DNA of 64,000 bases from Sphingomonas azotifigens NBRC 15497 (GCF_002091475.1 NZ_BCTR01000039.1:1-64000); one strand, 5' to 3'; positions 1-9,433 are shown, numbered from the stretch's first letter. The notes: a model not told the origin generated them from the sequence alone. Numbers and translations are program-made.

Positions 1-1
1 T

Positions 2-571
2 CCCGGCTATGGCGGCTCCTGCTTCCCCAAGGACACGCTGGCGCTGATGAAGACCGCCGCCGACAACGAGACGCCGCTGCGCATCGTCGAAGCCACGGTG
101 CAGGTGAACGATGCCCGCAAGCGCGCGATGGGCCGCAAGGTGATCAAGGCGATGGGCGGCGACGTGCGCGGCAAGACCGTCGGCATCCTCGGCCTGACCT
201 TCAAGCCGAACACCGACGACATGCGCGACGCGCCCAGCCTCTCGATCATCGCCGCGCTGCAGGATGCCGGCGCCACCGTGAAGGCCTATGACCCCGAAGG
301 CGTCGAGCAGGCGAGCAAGCTGCTCACCGATGTCGAGTTCGTCGCCAATCCCTATGCCGCCGCCGAGGGCGCCGACGCGCTGGTGATCGTGACCGAGTGG
401 GACGCGTTCCGCGCGCTCGACCTCGTCCGCATCAAGAACAGCCTCAATGCCCCGATCCTCGTCGACCTGCGCAACATCTATCCGCCAGCCGAGCTCGAGC
501 GCGCAGGCCTGCAGTACACCGGCGTCGGCAAGCCGATCACGGAATCGAAGGACCTGATAAAGCTTCAGTAA
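2..571 (+). CDS. ugd: UDP-glucose 6-dehydrogenase, C-terminal part (5' end outside window)
   Basis: The enzyme oxidises UDP-glucose to UDP-glucuronate with two NAD+ in the cytoplasm. The frame is open from the window edge and begins PGYGGSCFPKDTLAL, which holds the family's catalytic cysteine (Cys codon at 20-22) and the following KD. It continues through the central dimerisation helix into the C-terminal UDP-binding domain, with the conserved GLTFKPNTDDMRDAPS stretch. About 189 residues are visible, roughly the last 40 percent of a usual 430-residue enzyme. The product would feed the UDP-glucuronate epimerase-like gene at 10595-11608 and supply uronic acid to the exopolysaccharide locus. The family call is firm; only the missing N-terminus (NAD-binding Rossmann domain) cannot be checked. 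Confidence 0.95.
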   Translation, partial: PGYGGSCFPKDTLALMKTAADNETPLRIVEATVQVNDARKRAMGRKVIKAMGGDVRGKTVGILGLTFKPNTDDMRDAPSLSIIAALQDAGATVKAYDPEGVEQASKLLTDVEFVANPYAAAEGADALVIVTEWDAFRALDLVRIKNSLNAPILVDLRNIYPPAELERAGLQYTGVGKPITESKDLIKLQ

Positions 572-740
572 AATAACGAGTCATGTCGCCGAATTTAAAG
601 GTTTATTGTAGTCTAACCGGGCGCCCTAGGTGCGGTATATAGTTAAAGTCGTGGAATACCAGTATAAATATACTTGACCCGCGCTCGGGAATGTTTATCC
701 CCGAGGTTGTAAGTTTCCGCGATTGAGTGAGGGGTTGGTC
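572..740. other. AT-rich intergenic stretch, probable promoter region
   Basis: This stretch is clearly richer in A and T than its surroundings (runs such as tatatagttaaag near 634 and tataaatatac near 663). It separates ugd from a secreted-protein gene on the same strand. A promoter for that gene is plausible, but I could not place a well-spaced -35/-10 pair. Confidence 0.3.
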
Positions 741-1037
741 ATGCTTGCCAAATTATCGCTGGGTGCCTTGGCGGTGACGTTCATCGCGACGGCTGCTGTT
801 GCTGCTCCCCTTCGTCCCGGCATGGTGTTGCCTGGCCAGTCCACGCCAGCGCAGGCCGCGCCGGCGGCGGCTAGTGCCAGCCAGTCACAGGCTGCGCAGG
901 ATGGGCAGGGCGTGCCCCCGCCTGCACGCCCGCGGGTGCGGCGCGCGAACTCGTTCTTCGGGCTTCCGCTTGCGCTGATCGCTGCCGGCGCAGGCGTGGG
1001 GGCTGCCGTCGCGACGACGACCGCCAGCCCGCAATGA
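741..1037 (+). CDS. small secreted or membrane-anchored hypothetical protein
   Basis: A 98-residue protein of unknown function. The ATG at 741 is preferred because GAGGGG lies about 8 bases upstream; an in-frame TTG at 723 would only add six residues before the signal sequence. The N-terminus (MLAKLSLGALAVTFIATAAVAAP) is a good Sec signal peptide, cleaved after AVAA. The middle is Ala/Gln/Pro rich and low in complexity. The end has a hydrophobic segment (FFGLPLALIAAGAGVGAAVATT) that could be a membrane anchor. Small proteins of this style are common near sphingomonad exopolysaccharide genes, but nothing in the sequence gives a function. It is followed by a convergent protease gene. Confidence 0.6.
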   Translation: MLAKLSLGALAVTFIATAAVAAPLRPGMVLPGQSTPAQAAPAAASASQSQAAQDGQGVPPPARPRVRRANSFFGLPLALIAAGAGVGAAVATTTASPQ

Positions 1038-1215
1038 TCAGGGTGCGTCGCGCCAGCCGATAGCGCGGATCGGCGCGAGGATATGTCCCCGGCGCACGTC
1101 GCGGCGGTGTGCCGCCGGCGCTGGGCGGTATGCATCGACAGATAAGGTTCGTTGCCAACCCATAGGTGGCGTCTGTGACGTGGGAGCACGGGGCGTTCGA
1201 CGTGCCGTGCTTGGT

Positions 1216-2295
1216 TCAATCGATGGTTTCGAGGGCAATGGGCGTCGTCACCGCGGGCGGTTCCACCGTGCGAGCGTGCTCGCTGCCGAATGCTGCGTTC
1301 GAAGGCGCGACGGTCGCTGTGGACGGATGGAGCTGCAGTCGCGCGATTTCTGCGGTGACGATGCCGATGCGGCGCTTGAGGCCTGGATGCGTAATTGGAA
1401 CATCAAATGGGCGTTTGCGCGCCGCCTGCACCAGGAAGCGTTCGGGTGCGCCGAGATCGTATCCGGCGCGCGCCAGCAAGCCCACGGCAAGCGTGTCGGC
1501 CTCGATTTCGGTGTCCTTAACCCGCGCGGATCCGAGCCCGAGCTGTGCAAGCAAGGCGGATCGTCCGTGCAACTGTTCCTGATGGCGGAGGATATTGTGG
1601 CTCATCTCGTGCGCGACGACGAAGGCGAGCTCTGCATCATCGGCGATATCCGTCATCAGGCGACTGGTCACGGCGACATAGTGCCCGTCCGACCACGCGT
1701 TGAAGGCGTTCGCGGGTATGACGACCCAGCGTCCGCCGCAGCCCAGGTCGGCCGGGAACTGGAGCGTGCGCGGCACACCATCGCGACGGAGTTCGAGCGT
1801 TGCCGGCCCCTGTTGCAGGGTGCGGCTCAGCAGGGTCTCGAAGGCGTCGATGCGATCATAGGATGCGGTGCGCCCGATCAGGCCGACCGCGAAGCTGGCC
1901 ATTTCGCTGCCGTTCAGCGCGACGATCTCGTCCCCGCGCCGGATGCCGGCCCGGTCGGCGGCGCTGCCTTCGATCACGTCGCGCACACCAAATCCGTTCC
2001 CCAGGCCAAAGCGTGCGGCAATCAGGGTGCGGTCCCGCTCGTCATATGCGGCGCGATCATGCAGCAACAGGCCGGTGAGGCGGTCCGGGAACGGGCAGCG
2101 ATCGGCATTCTGCACCGCGATGCGATAGCCGATGCGCGCCAGCCGCAGATCCTGGTCTGCGAGCGGCGACATGCCGGGGCTCTCCGGAGCAGCCTGGGCC
2201 TGCAACGCCGTCAAGGCGAGCGCCAGGGCCAGCATCGGGGCCATTCGCAACACCGCCATCGAACGCGTGCGGGTACGCTGCATCATCATCACCAT
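1216..2295 (-). CDS. periplasmic M48-family metalloprotease with PDZ domain
   Basis: A secreted zinc protease that probably works in envelope protein quality control. After an N-terminal signal sequence (LALALALTALQAQA) comes a PDZ-like domain around residues 90-165 (GVRDVIEGSAADRAGI, RRGDEIVALNG). A peptidase domain follows with the zinc motif HEMSH near residue 230 and a downstream EIEAD that should give the third ligand. The order PDZ then M48 is the reverse of the BepA (M48-TPR) layout. The start is uncertain: several ATG codons lie at 2295-2283, and others at 2259 and 2244 also leave a usable signal peptide; none has a good ribosome site. It lies between, and opposite to, exopolysaccharide genes, with no obvious link to them. 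Confidence 0.8.
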   Translation of the reverse strand: MVMMMQRTRTRSMAVLRMAPMLALALALTALQAQAAPESPGMSPLADQDLRLARIGYRIAVQNADRCPFPDRLTGLLLHDRAAYDERDRTLIAARFGLGNGFGVRDVIEGSAADRAGIRRGDEIVALNGSEMASFAVGLIGRTASYDRIDAFETLLSRTLQQGPATLELRRDGVPRTLQFPADLGCGGRWVVIPANAFNAWSDGHYVAVTSRLMTDIADDAELAFVVAHEMSHNILRHQEQLHGRSALLAQLGLGSARVKDTEIEADTLAVGLLARAGYDLGAPERFLVQAARKRPFDVPITHPGLKRRIGIVTAEIARLQLHPSTATVAPSNAAFGSEHARTVEPPAVTTPIALETID

Positions 2296-2405
2296 CGCCA
2301 ACCAAGGCGGGTGGGATAGGCGATCGGCACTTAATATTTGGTGCAGGTCAATACACGTGGTTCATCGGTGCGGTGAAATATCGGCACTCGCAATAGAAGG
2401 TAGTA

Positions 2406-4970
2406 ATGCGCTCTAGTTCCACACTGAACGAAAGCATTACCAAGTTGAGCTCTGGTGTGATTACCGGGGGGATCTTGCTGTCTATGGCTTTTGGTGGCGC
2501 AGGTGTTTCGTATCCGATCCTCTCCACGCTGATCGAAATCATCGCCATCGGGACACTCTGCTGGCTCGTGCCGAAGCTGGCCGAGGTGAAGATCGCACCG
2601 ATCACTTGGGCGGCGTTGCTGGTGTTGCTGGCGGTCTTGTTGCTACCGGCCGTCCAGTTGATTCCCCTGCCATGGTCGATCTGGAGCGAATTGCCCGGAA
2701 GGGACCTGGCCGCTGCCATTCGGACGCAGGCCGGGCTCGCGGGAAGCCCGAATCCACTGAGTTTGCGGCCGGAATCGACGATGCAGGACGTGCTGGCGCT
2801 CCTGCCGCCCGCGGCAGCCTTTGTCTCGGTGCTCTTCCTCGACGAGCGCGGCAGGGTTGGGGTGCTGCGCGCGCTGGTGGCGATGGCGCTGCTGAGTGCC
2901 GTGCTGGGAGCGCTGCAGCTTGCCTATGGCGGTGCGGGCCTGTTCGCTCCGTTTGACTCGGCCCATCGCGGCGATGCGCTGGGCCTGTTCGTCAACCACA
3001 ATCACAGTGCTACCTTCCTGCTGATCGGCATGGTCGCCGCTTCGGTGCCGCGGCTGTTCGATGGCCGGGGACGCCCGGGCGCCCAGTGGCCGGCGGCACT
3101 GGGCGTAGTGACGCTGCTCGCCCTTGCGGTGCTGGGGACCACATCGCGCACCGGCCTGCTGACCCTGCCGATCGCACTGCTGCTGTTCGCCTATCTGCGC
3201 TTTCCGCGCGCGTGGAACTGGCGGTGGGTGCTCTTCGGCGCGGTCGTGCTCGCAGCGATCGCATTTGCCGTGGCCCAGACCTCGCTGGCGCAAACGACCC
3301 TGGCGCGCTTCACGGTGGTTGACCAGGACAGCCGCCAGATCTTCTGGGCAAACACGCTCTATGCAATCGGCCAGTTCTTCCCCTGGGGAAGCGGGTTCGG
3401 CACCTTCACGGCCATTTATCCCGCGATCGAGCCCCTCGACGAAGTGGTCGTGCCGATCGTCAATCACGCCCATAACGATTATCTCGAACTGGCACTGGAG
3501 GGCGGGCTTCCGGCGCTGGTGCTGATGGCTGCGGGCTTGTGCCTTATCGTCACGGCCCTGGTCCGGGCGCTGGCGCGTAGCGAGGCGACGCGGTGGCAAT
3601 CCCGATCGCTGACGATCGCCGCTGCCGCGATCGTCGCGATCGTCCTGCTGCATTCCGCGGATGACTATCCGCTGCGCATGTCGGCGATTTCCGTGCCCTT
3701 CGCTGCCTGTATCGGCATGTTGTTGCCGCGCGGGAGGCGCCGGCGGTCCCGCCGGGTGCGACCGGCGACGTTGTGGGTTCGCCGTGGGCTGGGCCTCGGC
3801 GCGGGCCTGGTACTTGGCTGGCAGGCGGTGAGCATCGGCGCGGCTTCCTGGCTATTGCTCCGGGATGCGCCCGCGCAGGCGGTGCAGTGGCGATCCGGCA
3901 ATGCCGAGGCCTGGTCGCGCCTGGCCACCCAGCGAGGATTGGTCTCCGACTGGAGCGGCAGCGCGGACGCGGCGCGGATCGCGCTCGGCCGGGATCCGAT
4001 GAACGCGGCGGCGGTGCGGGCGCTCGGACTGGCGGAAGCGGCGGCGCATCGCACGGATGTCGCCGGGCAATTGATGCTGCTGGCCGGGCAGCTTGGCTGG
4101 CGCGATGTGCCAACCCAGCTATGGCTGATCCGGCGCTCGATCGAACTGAACGATCCGCTGGTCGCCGTGCAGCGCGCCGATGGGCTTTTGCGCCAGGACC
4201 AGCAAACGGCCTTGCTGTTCGGGGAATTGCGGCACCTGCTCGCCGACCAAGCCTCCCGAGCCGCCGTCGCGAAGGAACTCGCGCTGCGCCCCGTCTGGCG
4301 GCAGGCGTTTCTTGCCAGCCTCGGCACCGAAGCAACCGTCGGCGGCGAGGAGGTCGCAAGCCTTTTCCGCCAGCTTGCCGCGCTCGGCGCGCCGGTGGAT
4401 GCCGCCGAGGCCGCGGCCCTGCTGGATGGCCTCTGGCGTGCTGGCCGCTATCCGGAGGTGGACACCGTCTGGCGTGCGGCGGGAGGCAGTGGCCTGCTGG
4501 TCGACGGCGGGTTCGAGCGATCGGGTAGCGAGCTTCGAGGGATAGGCCCGTTCACCTGGCAAGCAGCGGGGCTGTTGGGCACCCGGGTTGCCATCGAGAC
4601 GCCGGAAAATGCCTGGCAGGGCAAGGCGCTCCTGATCGAAACGAGGAGCATCGCCACGGGCGTGGCCGCGCGGCAGCGCTTGGTGCTTGCACCAGGGGGC
4701 TATGCCCTGCGCTTCCTGCTGCGGGACAGCGGGCCAGTGGCCATGCGCCCCGCATGGGCAATCGCCTGTGGCCCGGCCTTTCCGGTGCGCGCGCCACCTT
4801 TGCCGGCGACATGGGCGGCAGCACCGCGGGGCTGGCTTCAAGGAGAAGTCCGTTTCGCGATCGACGCGGATTGCAGCGCTCAGGAACTTCGCCTGATCGT
4901 CCAAGCGGCACGTGATCTGCAATCGTCATGGATAGACGATGTGGCCATTTCGCGCCTGCCTGACAAGTAA
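2406..4970 (+). CDS. O-antigen ligase/Wzy-like polymerase with long C-terminal extension
   Basis: An inner-membrane protein of the Wzy_C (O-antigen ligase/polymerase) family, expected to join polysaccharide repeat units on the periplasmic face. The N-terminal 440 residues contain many hydrophobic segments and the family signatures NHNHSATFLL (about residue 200) and the large-loop motif NHAHNDYLELALEGG (about 355). From about residue 460 there is an extra 390-residue soluble part. Its helical repeats resemble TPRs (LATQRGLVSDWSGSADAARI and later similar units), and it ends in a beta-rich module. Most family members are near 400-450 residues, so the extension is distinctive. It lies just upstream of the export lipoprotein and BY-kinase genes, which supports a polymerase role in the same pathway. 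Confidence 0.85.
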   Translation: MRSSSTLNESITKLSSGVITGGILLSMAFGGAGVSYPILSTLIEIIAIGTLCWLVPKLAEVKIAPITWAALLVLLAVLLLPAVQLIPLPWSIWSELPGRDLAAAIRTQAGLAGSPNPLSLRPESTMQDVLALLPPAAAFVSVLFLDERGRVGVLRALVAMALLSAVLGALQLAYGGAGLFAPFDSAHRGDALGLFVNHNHSATFLLIGMVAASVPRLFDGRGRPGAQWPAALGVVTLLALAVLGTTSRTGLLTLPIALLLFAYLRFPRAWNWRWVLFGAVVLAAIAFAVAQTSLAQTTLARFTVVDQDSRQIFWANTLYAIGQFFPWGSGFGTFTAIYPAIEPLDEVVVPIVNHAHNDYLELALEGGLPALVLMAAGLCLIVTALVRALARSEATRWQSRSLTIAAAAIVAIVLLHSADDYPLRMSAISVPFAACIGMLLPRGRRRRSRRVRPATLWVRRGLGLGAGLVLGWQAVSIGAASWLLLRDAPAQAVQWRSGNAEAWSRLATQRGLVSDWSGSADAARIALGRDPMNAAAVRALGLAEAAAHRTDVAGQLMLLAGQLGWRDVPTQLWLIRRSIELNDPLVAVQRADGLLRQDQQTALLFGELRHLLADQASRAAVAKELALRPVWRQAFLASLGTEATVGGEEVASLFRQLAALGAPVDAAEAAALLDGLWRAGRYPEVDTVWRAAGGSGLLVDGGFERSGSELRGIGPFTWQAAGLLGTRVAIETPENAWQGKALLIETRSIATGVAARQRLVLAPGGYALRFLLRDSGPVAMRPAWAIACGPAFPVRAPPLPATWAAAPRGWLQGEVRFAIDADCSAQELRLIVQAARDLQSSWIDDVAISRLPDK

Positions 4971-5025
4971 GCGGTATCACATGTATTTTCGAAGTGTTTG
5001 CGTAATGTTGCGAGGGAGTGGGGCA

Positions 5026-5733
5026 ATGGAGCATTTTGGAACGCACTTGGGGCGTTCGGTGGCGATGTTGGCTGCTTTTTCTGCTGCCGGCTGCGCGGGA
5101 CCCAATGTCGTGGGATCGGTGCCGCGTGGAGAGGCCGCCTATGCGACCATGCAGCCCGCGCCCGCCGAGTTGACCAAGGACTATGTGATCGGCCCGCTCG
5201 ACACGCTGGACATCGGCGTGTTCCAGGAGCCCGACCTCTCGATCAAGGGGGTTCCGGTCGATGTGTCCGGCAACATCTCCATGCCGCTGATCCGTACGGT
5301 GCAGGCCGCGGGGCTGACGACCGAACAACTGGCGCGCGACCTGCAGTCGCGGCTGCTGAAATACTATGTCCGCCCGGAAGTTACGGTCGTCGTTGCGACC
5401 TCGGTGTCGCAGCGTGTGACCGTGCAGGGCCAGGTCGAGGAGCCTGGAGTCTACGACATCAAAGGACCGACGACATTGCTCAACGTGATCGCCCTTGCGA
5501 AAGGCGAAAATAGAACGGCGGCAATGAAGGAAGTCGTTGTCTTTCGCACGATCGATTCGAAGCGAATGGCTGCCGTATTCGATCTCGGCAGGATCAGGCG
5601 AGGGGAAGATCCGGATCCGAGAATATTGGGCAATGACATTGTCATCGTAGGGTATTCGAACGTGAAGGGGTTGTGGCGCGATGTTCTGCAGGCGGCGCCG
5701 TTGTTCAACGCGTTTCGCTTATACTCACGCTGA
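5026..5733 (+). CDS. outer-membrane polysaccharide export lipoprotein (Wza/GumB-like)
   Basis: This should form or help form the outer-membrane exit channel for the exopolysaccharide. The ATG at 5026 is preferred because GAGGGAG lies about 8 bases upstream and the frame then starts directly with a lipoprotein signal peptide whose lipobox is SAAGC. Starts further upstream (4939, 4981, 5005) would overlap the previous gene or lack a ribosome site. Domains: Poly_export at about residues 45-130 (KDYVIGPLDTLDI and the GNISMPLI stretch), then one SLBB-type segment (VTVQGQVEEPGVYDI). At 235 residues it is the size of GumB-type exporters and shorter than E. coli Wza (about 380). It probably shares a transcript with the neighbouring polymerase and kinase genes. 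Confidence 0.88.
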   Translation: MEHFGTHLGRSVAMLAAFSAAGCAGPNVVGSVPRGEAAYATMQPAPAELTKDYVIGPLDTLDIGVFQEPDLSIKGVPVDVSGNISMPLIRTVQAAGLTTEQLARDLQSRLLKYYVRPEVTVVVATSVSQRVTVQGQVEEPGVYDIKGPTTLLNVIALAKGENRTAAMKEVVVFRTIDSKRMAAVFDLGRIRRGEDPDPRILGNDIVIVGYSNVKGLWRDVLQAAPLFNAFRLYSR

Positions 5734-5809
5734 CCTAAATCCGCTTGCGTAATGAAAGCTCGCCACGGCCCGCGGGGATCGAAATCTTCCGCGCGGCGCC
5801 GGCAGCCCT

Positions 5810-8026
5810 ATGGATTGGACGAATTTTATGAACACGGTGCATCGCACGCAGGGGGCCGCGATCGCGTCTTCGGGGGGCGGCAATTTCGCCGAGCAGCTGG
5901 ACGAGCACGCCTTCCTCGACGCGGAGGATCAGGGGGGCGGCGGCATCGACGTTCGGGCGCTCGGTAGCGCCGTCTATCGAAGCCGCTGGTATGTTCTGGC
6001 GATTATCGGCCTCGGCCTGATCGCCGGGGTGGGGATCATCATGATCACGCCGCCCTTGTTTCGCGCGCGCGCCAGTGTGGAGGTCAGTCAGCAATCCACC
6101 AAGGTGCTGGGGACCGAGGAAACCGAGCCCGTCATGGGCGGGGCCGAGTTCGACCGCTTTCTCCAGACCCAGGTAAACCTGCTCGAAAGCCGGGCCCTTG
6201 CGGCACGGGTGGCGGCAAACCTGCGTCTGGCCGCCGACGACCGATTTCTGGTCGCCATGGGGGACCGGTTCCCGCAGGGGGCCACGGCCGAGCGGCGGCA
6301 GCGGATGGTCACCGATTTGCTGCAGAAAAATCTCCGCATCAGCCTGATGCCGAACTCGCGCATCGTCGAGATCGTGTTCACCAGCCGCGATTCAGCGATC
6401 GCGATGCGTGTGGCGAACAGCTATTCCGAAAATTACATCCAGACCAATATCGAGCGCAAATTCTCGACGACTGCCTATTCGCGGGAGTTCCTCAGCACCC
6501 AGCTCGCCCAGGCCAAGCAGCGCCTGGAAGGATCGGAGCGCGAGCTTATCGAATATTCCCGTGCGGCGAAGCTGATCGACGCGAGCGGTGGTGCCGACGC
6601 GCAGGGGCAGCAGGAAGCCGGGCCGAGATCGCTGACGACTGCCAATCTCGTAAACCTCAACGAAGCCTATATCGCCGCCGAAGCGCGGCGCATTCAGACC
6701 GAGGAGCGATGGCGGCAGGCCGGCGGCGTTCCGCTGATGTCGTTGCCAGAGGTGCTGTCCAATCCGGCGATACAGGCGCTGGACGAGCGGCGCGCCGAAC
6801 TGCTGGCGAACCTGGGGCAGCTCCGCCAGCGCCTGCAGCCGGATCATCCGGCAGTGGCCCAGGCGACTGCCCAGCTGAATTCGATCGACCGGCAGCTCAA
6901 TGCGCTCGCCGTCAACATCAAGCAGTCGCTGTTCGAACAGCAGCGCATCGCATCGCGCCAGGCGCAGGCGCTTGCCCAGCAGGTGGCGCAACTGAAGGAA
7001 AATACCCTTTCGGAGCAGGATCGCAGCGTCCGCTACAACATCCTGAAGCGCGAGGTCGACACCAGCCGCCAGCTCTATGACGGGCTTCTGCAGCGCTACA
7101 AGGAAGTCAGCGCCGAGGCGGGCGCTGCCGCGAACAACGTCATCGCGGTGGATACGGCCGAAGTCCCGAAGGATCCCGTATCGCCGCGCGTGGGGATCAT
7201 CCTCGTGCTGGGGCTGATCGGCGGCCTGGCGGTGTCGGCCTTGTTCGTCTTCGCGCGTGAGCAGCTCGACGACTCGATCCGCGATCCGCAGGATCTCGAG
7301 CCCAAGCTGCATCTCGCGCTTCTGGGCGTGGTCCCGAAGGCACCGGAAACGCTGCTCGATGTCCATAATACGAGCCAGCGCTCCGCCGTCACGGAGGCCT
7401 ATCAGTCGGTTCGGACGGCCATCGAGCTGTCGTCGCCGAATGGTGTACCCCGGTCGCTGCTGCTGACGAGCAGCCGAAAGGGCGAGGGCAAGACGACCAG
7501 CGCGCTGTTCATCGCCAAGGCGTTCGCGGATATCGGTCGCCAGACGCTGCTTATCGATGGCGACCTGCGCAAGCCGTCGCTGCATGGGCTGCTCGGCGTG
7601 GAGAAGGATGCAGGCGGCGGCCTTTCGAGCCTGCTGGCCCGGCGCACCGCGCCCCAGGCGGCGATATTGCCCACCGGCTTCGAAAACCTGTCGTTCATCC
7701 CAAGCGGGCCGCCGCCGCCCAATGCCGCGCAGCTCCTCGGCGGGGCTCCGGTTGCCGATCTGTTGCACACGCTTCAGGACGCATTCGACGTCATCATCGT
7801 CGACGGGCCGCCCGTGCTCGCCCTGGCCGACGCCATCGAGCTCGCCAGCCAGGTGGAGGCGACGCTCTTCGTCGTCGCAGCGGGCGGTGCGCATTACGGC
7901 CAGGCCAAGCAGGCGGCGCGGCGCGTGCGCGGGGCTGCGTTGCACCTGATCGGCGGTCTCGTGACCAAGCACGATCCGGGGCTGTGGAAGGGCGAGGGCG
8001 ATTATTATATGTACGACTATGGTTGA
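5810..8026 (+). CDS. polysaccharide co-polymerase with BY-kinase domain (Wzc-like)
   Basis: A chain-length regulator and tyrosine autokinase in the inner membrane (738 residues). A Wzz segment with a first transmembrane helix lies near residue 65 (YVLAIIGLGLIAGVGIIMI). A long periplasmic coiled-coil region rich in Gln and Ala follows, then a second helix near residue 465 (VGIILVLGLIGGLAVSALF). The cytoplasmic kinase has Walker A SSRKGEGKTT, Walker A' LLIDGDLRKP and Walker B VIIVDGPPVL. The C-terminus ends in a short tyrosine cluster (DYYMYDYG), the usual autophosphorylation tail. The start is either ATG 5810 or ATG 5828; neither has a clear ribosome site. The gene ends 42 bases before a strong hairpin terminator and is co-directional with the exporter gene. 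Confidence 0.92.
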   Translation: MDWTNFMNTVHRTQGAAIASSGGGNFAEQLDEHAFLDAEDQGGGGIDVRALGSAVYRSRWYVLAIIGLGLIAGVGIIMITPPLFRARASVEVSQQSTKVLGTEETEPVMGGAEFDRFLQTQVNLLESRALAARVAANLRLAADDRFLVAMGDRFPQGATAERRQRMVTDLLQKNLRISLMPNSRIVEIVFTSRDSAIAMRVANSYSENYIQTNIERKFSTTAYSREFLSTQLAQAKQRLEGSERELIEYSRAAKLIDASGGADAQGQQEAGPRSLTTANLVNLNEAYIAAEARRIQTEERWRQAGGVPLMSLPEVLSNPAIQALDERRAELLANLGQLRQRLQPDHPAVAQATAQLNSIDRQLNALAVNIKQSLFEQQRIASRQAQALAQQVAQLKENTLSEQDRSVRYNILKREVDTSRQLYDGLLQRYKEVSAEAGAAANNVIAVDTAEVPKDPVSPRVGIILVLGLIGGLAVSALFVFAREQLDDSIRDPQDLEPKLHLALLGVVPKAPETLLDVHNTSQRSAVTEAYQSVRTAIELSSPNGVPRSLLLTSSRKGEGKTTSALFIAKAFADIGRQTLLIDGDLRKPSLHGLLGVEKDAGGGLSSLLARRTAPQAAILPTGFENLSFIPSGPPPPNAAQLLGGAPVADLLHTLQDAFDVIIVDGPPVLALADAIELASQVEATLFVVAAGGAHYGQAKQAARRVRGAALHLIGGLVTKHDPGLWKGEGDYYMYDYG

Positions 8027-8067
8027 GTGCCGCCCGGACCTCGCCCGTATTTGAGCAGACCATGCAG

Positions 8068-8111
8068 AAGGGCGCATGCGATGGAGATCGCATGCGCCCT
8101 TTGCGGTTTTT
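8068..8111. terminator. bidirectional Rho-independent terminator
   Basis: A perfect 15-bp stem (8068-8082 pairing with 8087-8101, arm AAGGGCGCATGCGAT) with a 4-base loop GGAG, followed by tgcggttttt on the plus strand. It sits between the convergent kinase gene (ending 8026) and glycosyltransferase gene (ending 8180), so it can stop transcription from both sides. Confidence 0.88.
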
Positions 8112-8179
8112 CAACAGCCCGCACTGGTCTTCGGAGGACGGCCGGCCTTTGTCTCGGCCAGCGGCCGCCCCGTCGACGA

Positions 8180-9433
8180 TCAGGACAGGTCGTCGTGAAA
8201 CAGCGACTGCAGGTGGCTTTCGTAGCTGTCGACCACCTTGTCGGGGGCGAAGGTAGCGCCCATCGCCAAGGCGCCCGCGCTGTAGCGCGCATAGCCTTCC
8301 GACGAGATTTGGCGGAAGAGGCCGATCTTTTCGGCAAGATCGCTGGCGCTGTCCCCGTCATAGAGCTCGCCGCAGACCCCGGGCGTGACCACTTCCGGGT
8401 TGCCGCCGACCCGTGAGGCCACGACCGGCACTGCGACGCCGTACGCCTCGTAGATCACGCGGGGCAGCGGTTCGTTGTACACGGAGGGACAGATCACCAG
8501 ATCGACCATGCCGTAGAATTTCGGCGCAGCTTGCCAGCCGACGAAGTGGATGCACGGATGGCCGTTCGCCAGCGCGCGCAGCTGCGCGACATAGTCGGGC
8601 GCCCCGTCCCCGGCGATGGCGAGCGACCACGCCCGCCCGTCCTGTGGCAGCGCGCGCGCCGCTTCGATCAGCGTTTCGACGCCCTTGGTCGGCGCCAGCC
8701 GGCCGATATAGCCGAAGCGGATCGGCGCAGCTTCGTCCAGCGTCCGGTGGGTCGGCGCGAGCGGCTGGTCGTTGACGTTCCACTGCACGGCGCACGGCTT
8801 TTCCCTGCCGAACACGCCATGGTTGCGGTGCGTCTCGGCAACGAAGCTGCTGTTGGAGAGGAAGAGGTCGACATGCTGCACCTGGCGTCGGTTGATGCTC
8901 CGGACGACCTTGCAGCTGGCGCATAGCGTTTCGCAGTTCTTGCCCGCCCGATACATGCCGGATCGACTGCAGATAAGGTAATAATCGCGCATCGTGTGGA
9001 TCAGGCGGGCGCCGCTCCGCTTCGCTTCGCGCAGGATGGTGGTGGAGAAGCCGTCGATGATGCTGGTATTCACGACATCGGGGCGCAGCATCGCGAGAAG
9101 GCGCCGCAGATCGCGCGCCGCCCAGGGATTGTACAGATCGATCAGGTGCCAAACGGCCTTCGCGGCGCGCGTATGGTGTCCATTGTCATAGGGGCCGTAG
9201 ATATTCCGGATCGGCAGGACGTGCAGCATGGGCTTGCCCGCGCCCGTGATGCCCGCGCCCGCAGCCGCGGCGAGCGTGGTAGCCTCTTCGCCCGGCGGGC
9301 AAAGGCGCAGCACGTGCACGTCATGGCCGCGCGCCGCCAGGCCCTCGGCGAGCGCCTGGACCGATTTTGCGCCTCCGCCGACCTGGTCGGGCACGTACGA
9401 GCGGATGATGAAGAGAATGCGTTTGGGAGCCAT
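8180..9433 (-). CDS. GT4-family glycosyltransferase
   Basis: A cytoplasmic retaining glycosyltransferase with two Rossmann-like halves (GT-B fold), 417 residues, probably adding one sugar to the lipid-linked repeat unit. The N-terminal half starts MAPKRILFIIRSYVPDQVGG, with the usual glycine-rich acceptor loop. The C-terminal half has GYIGRLAPTKGVETLIEAA and the nucleotide-sugar motif YNEPLPRVIYEAYG, the E-x7-E pattern of GT4. The frame stays open upstream of 9433, but that part is composition-driven and not homologous; MAPKR is the natural start. It carries a Cys-rich insert (CETLCASCKVV) that could bind a metal or a partner. It follows the second glycosyltransferase gene with a 44-base gap, in one minus-strand operon with the epimerase gene. 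Confidence 0.9.
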   Translation of the reverse strand: MAPKRILFIIRSYVPDQVGGGAKSVQALAEGLAARGHDVHVLRLCPPGEEATTLAAAAGAGITGAGKPMLHVLPIRNIYGPYDNGHHTRAAKAVWHLIDLYNPWAARDLRRLLAMLRPDVVNTSIIDGFSTTILREAKRSGARLIHTMRDYYLICSRSGMYRAGKNCETLCASCKVVRSINRRQVQHVDLFLSNSSFVAETHRNHGVFGREKPCAVQWNVNDQPLAPTHRTLDEAAPIRFGYIGRLAPTKGVETLIEAARALPQDGRAWSLAIAGDGAPDYVAQLRALANGHPCIHFVGWQAAPKFYGMVDLVICPSVYNEPLPRVIYEAYGVAVPVVASRVGGNPEVVTPGVCGELYDGDSASDLAEKIGLFRQISSEGYARYSAGALAMGATFAPDKVVDSYESHLQSLFHDDLS

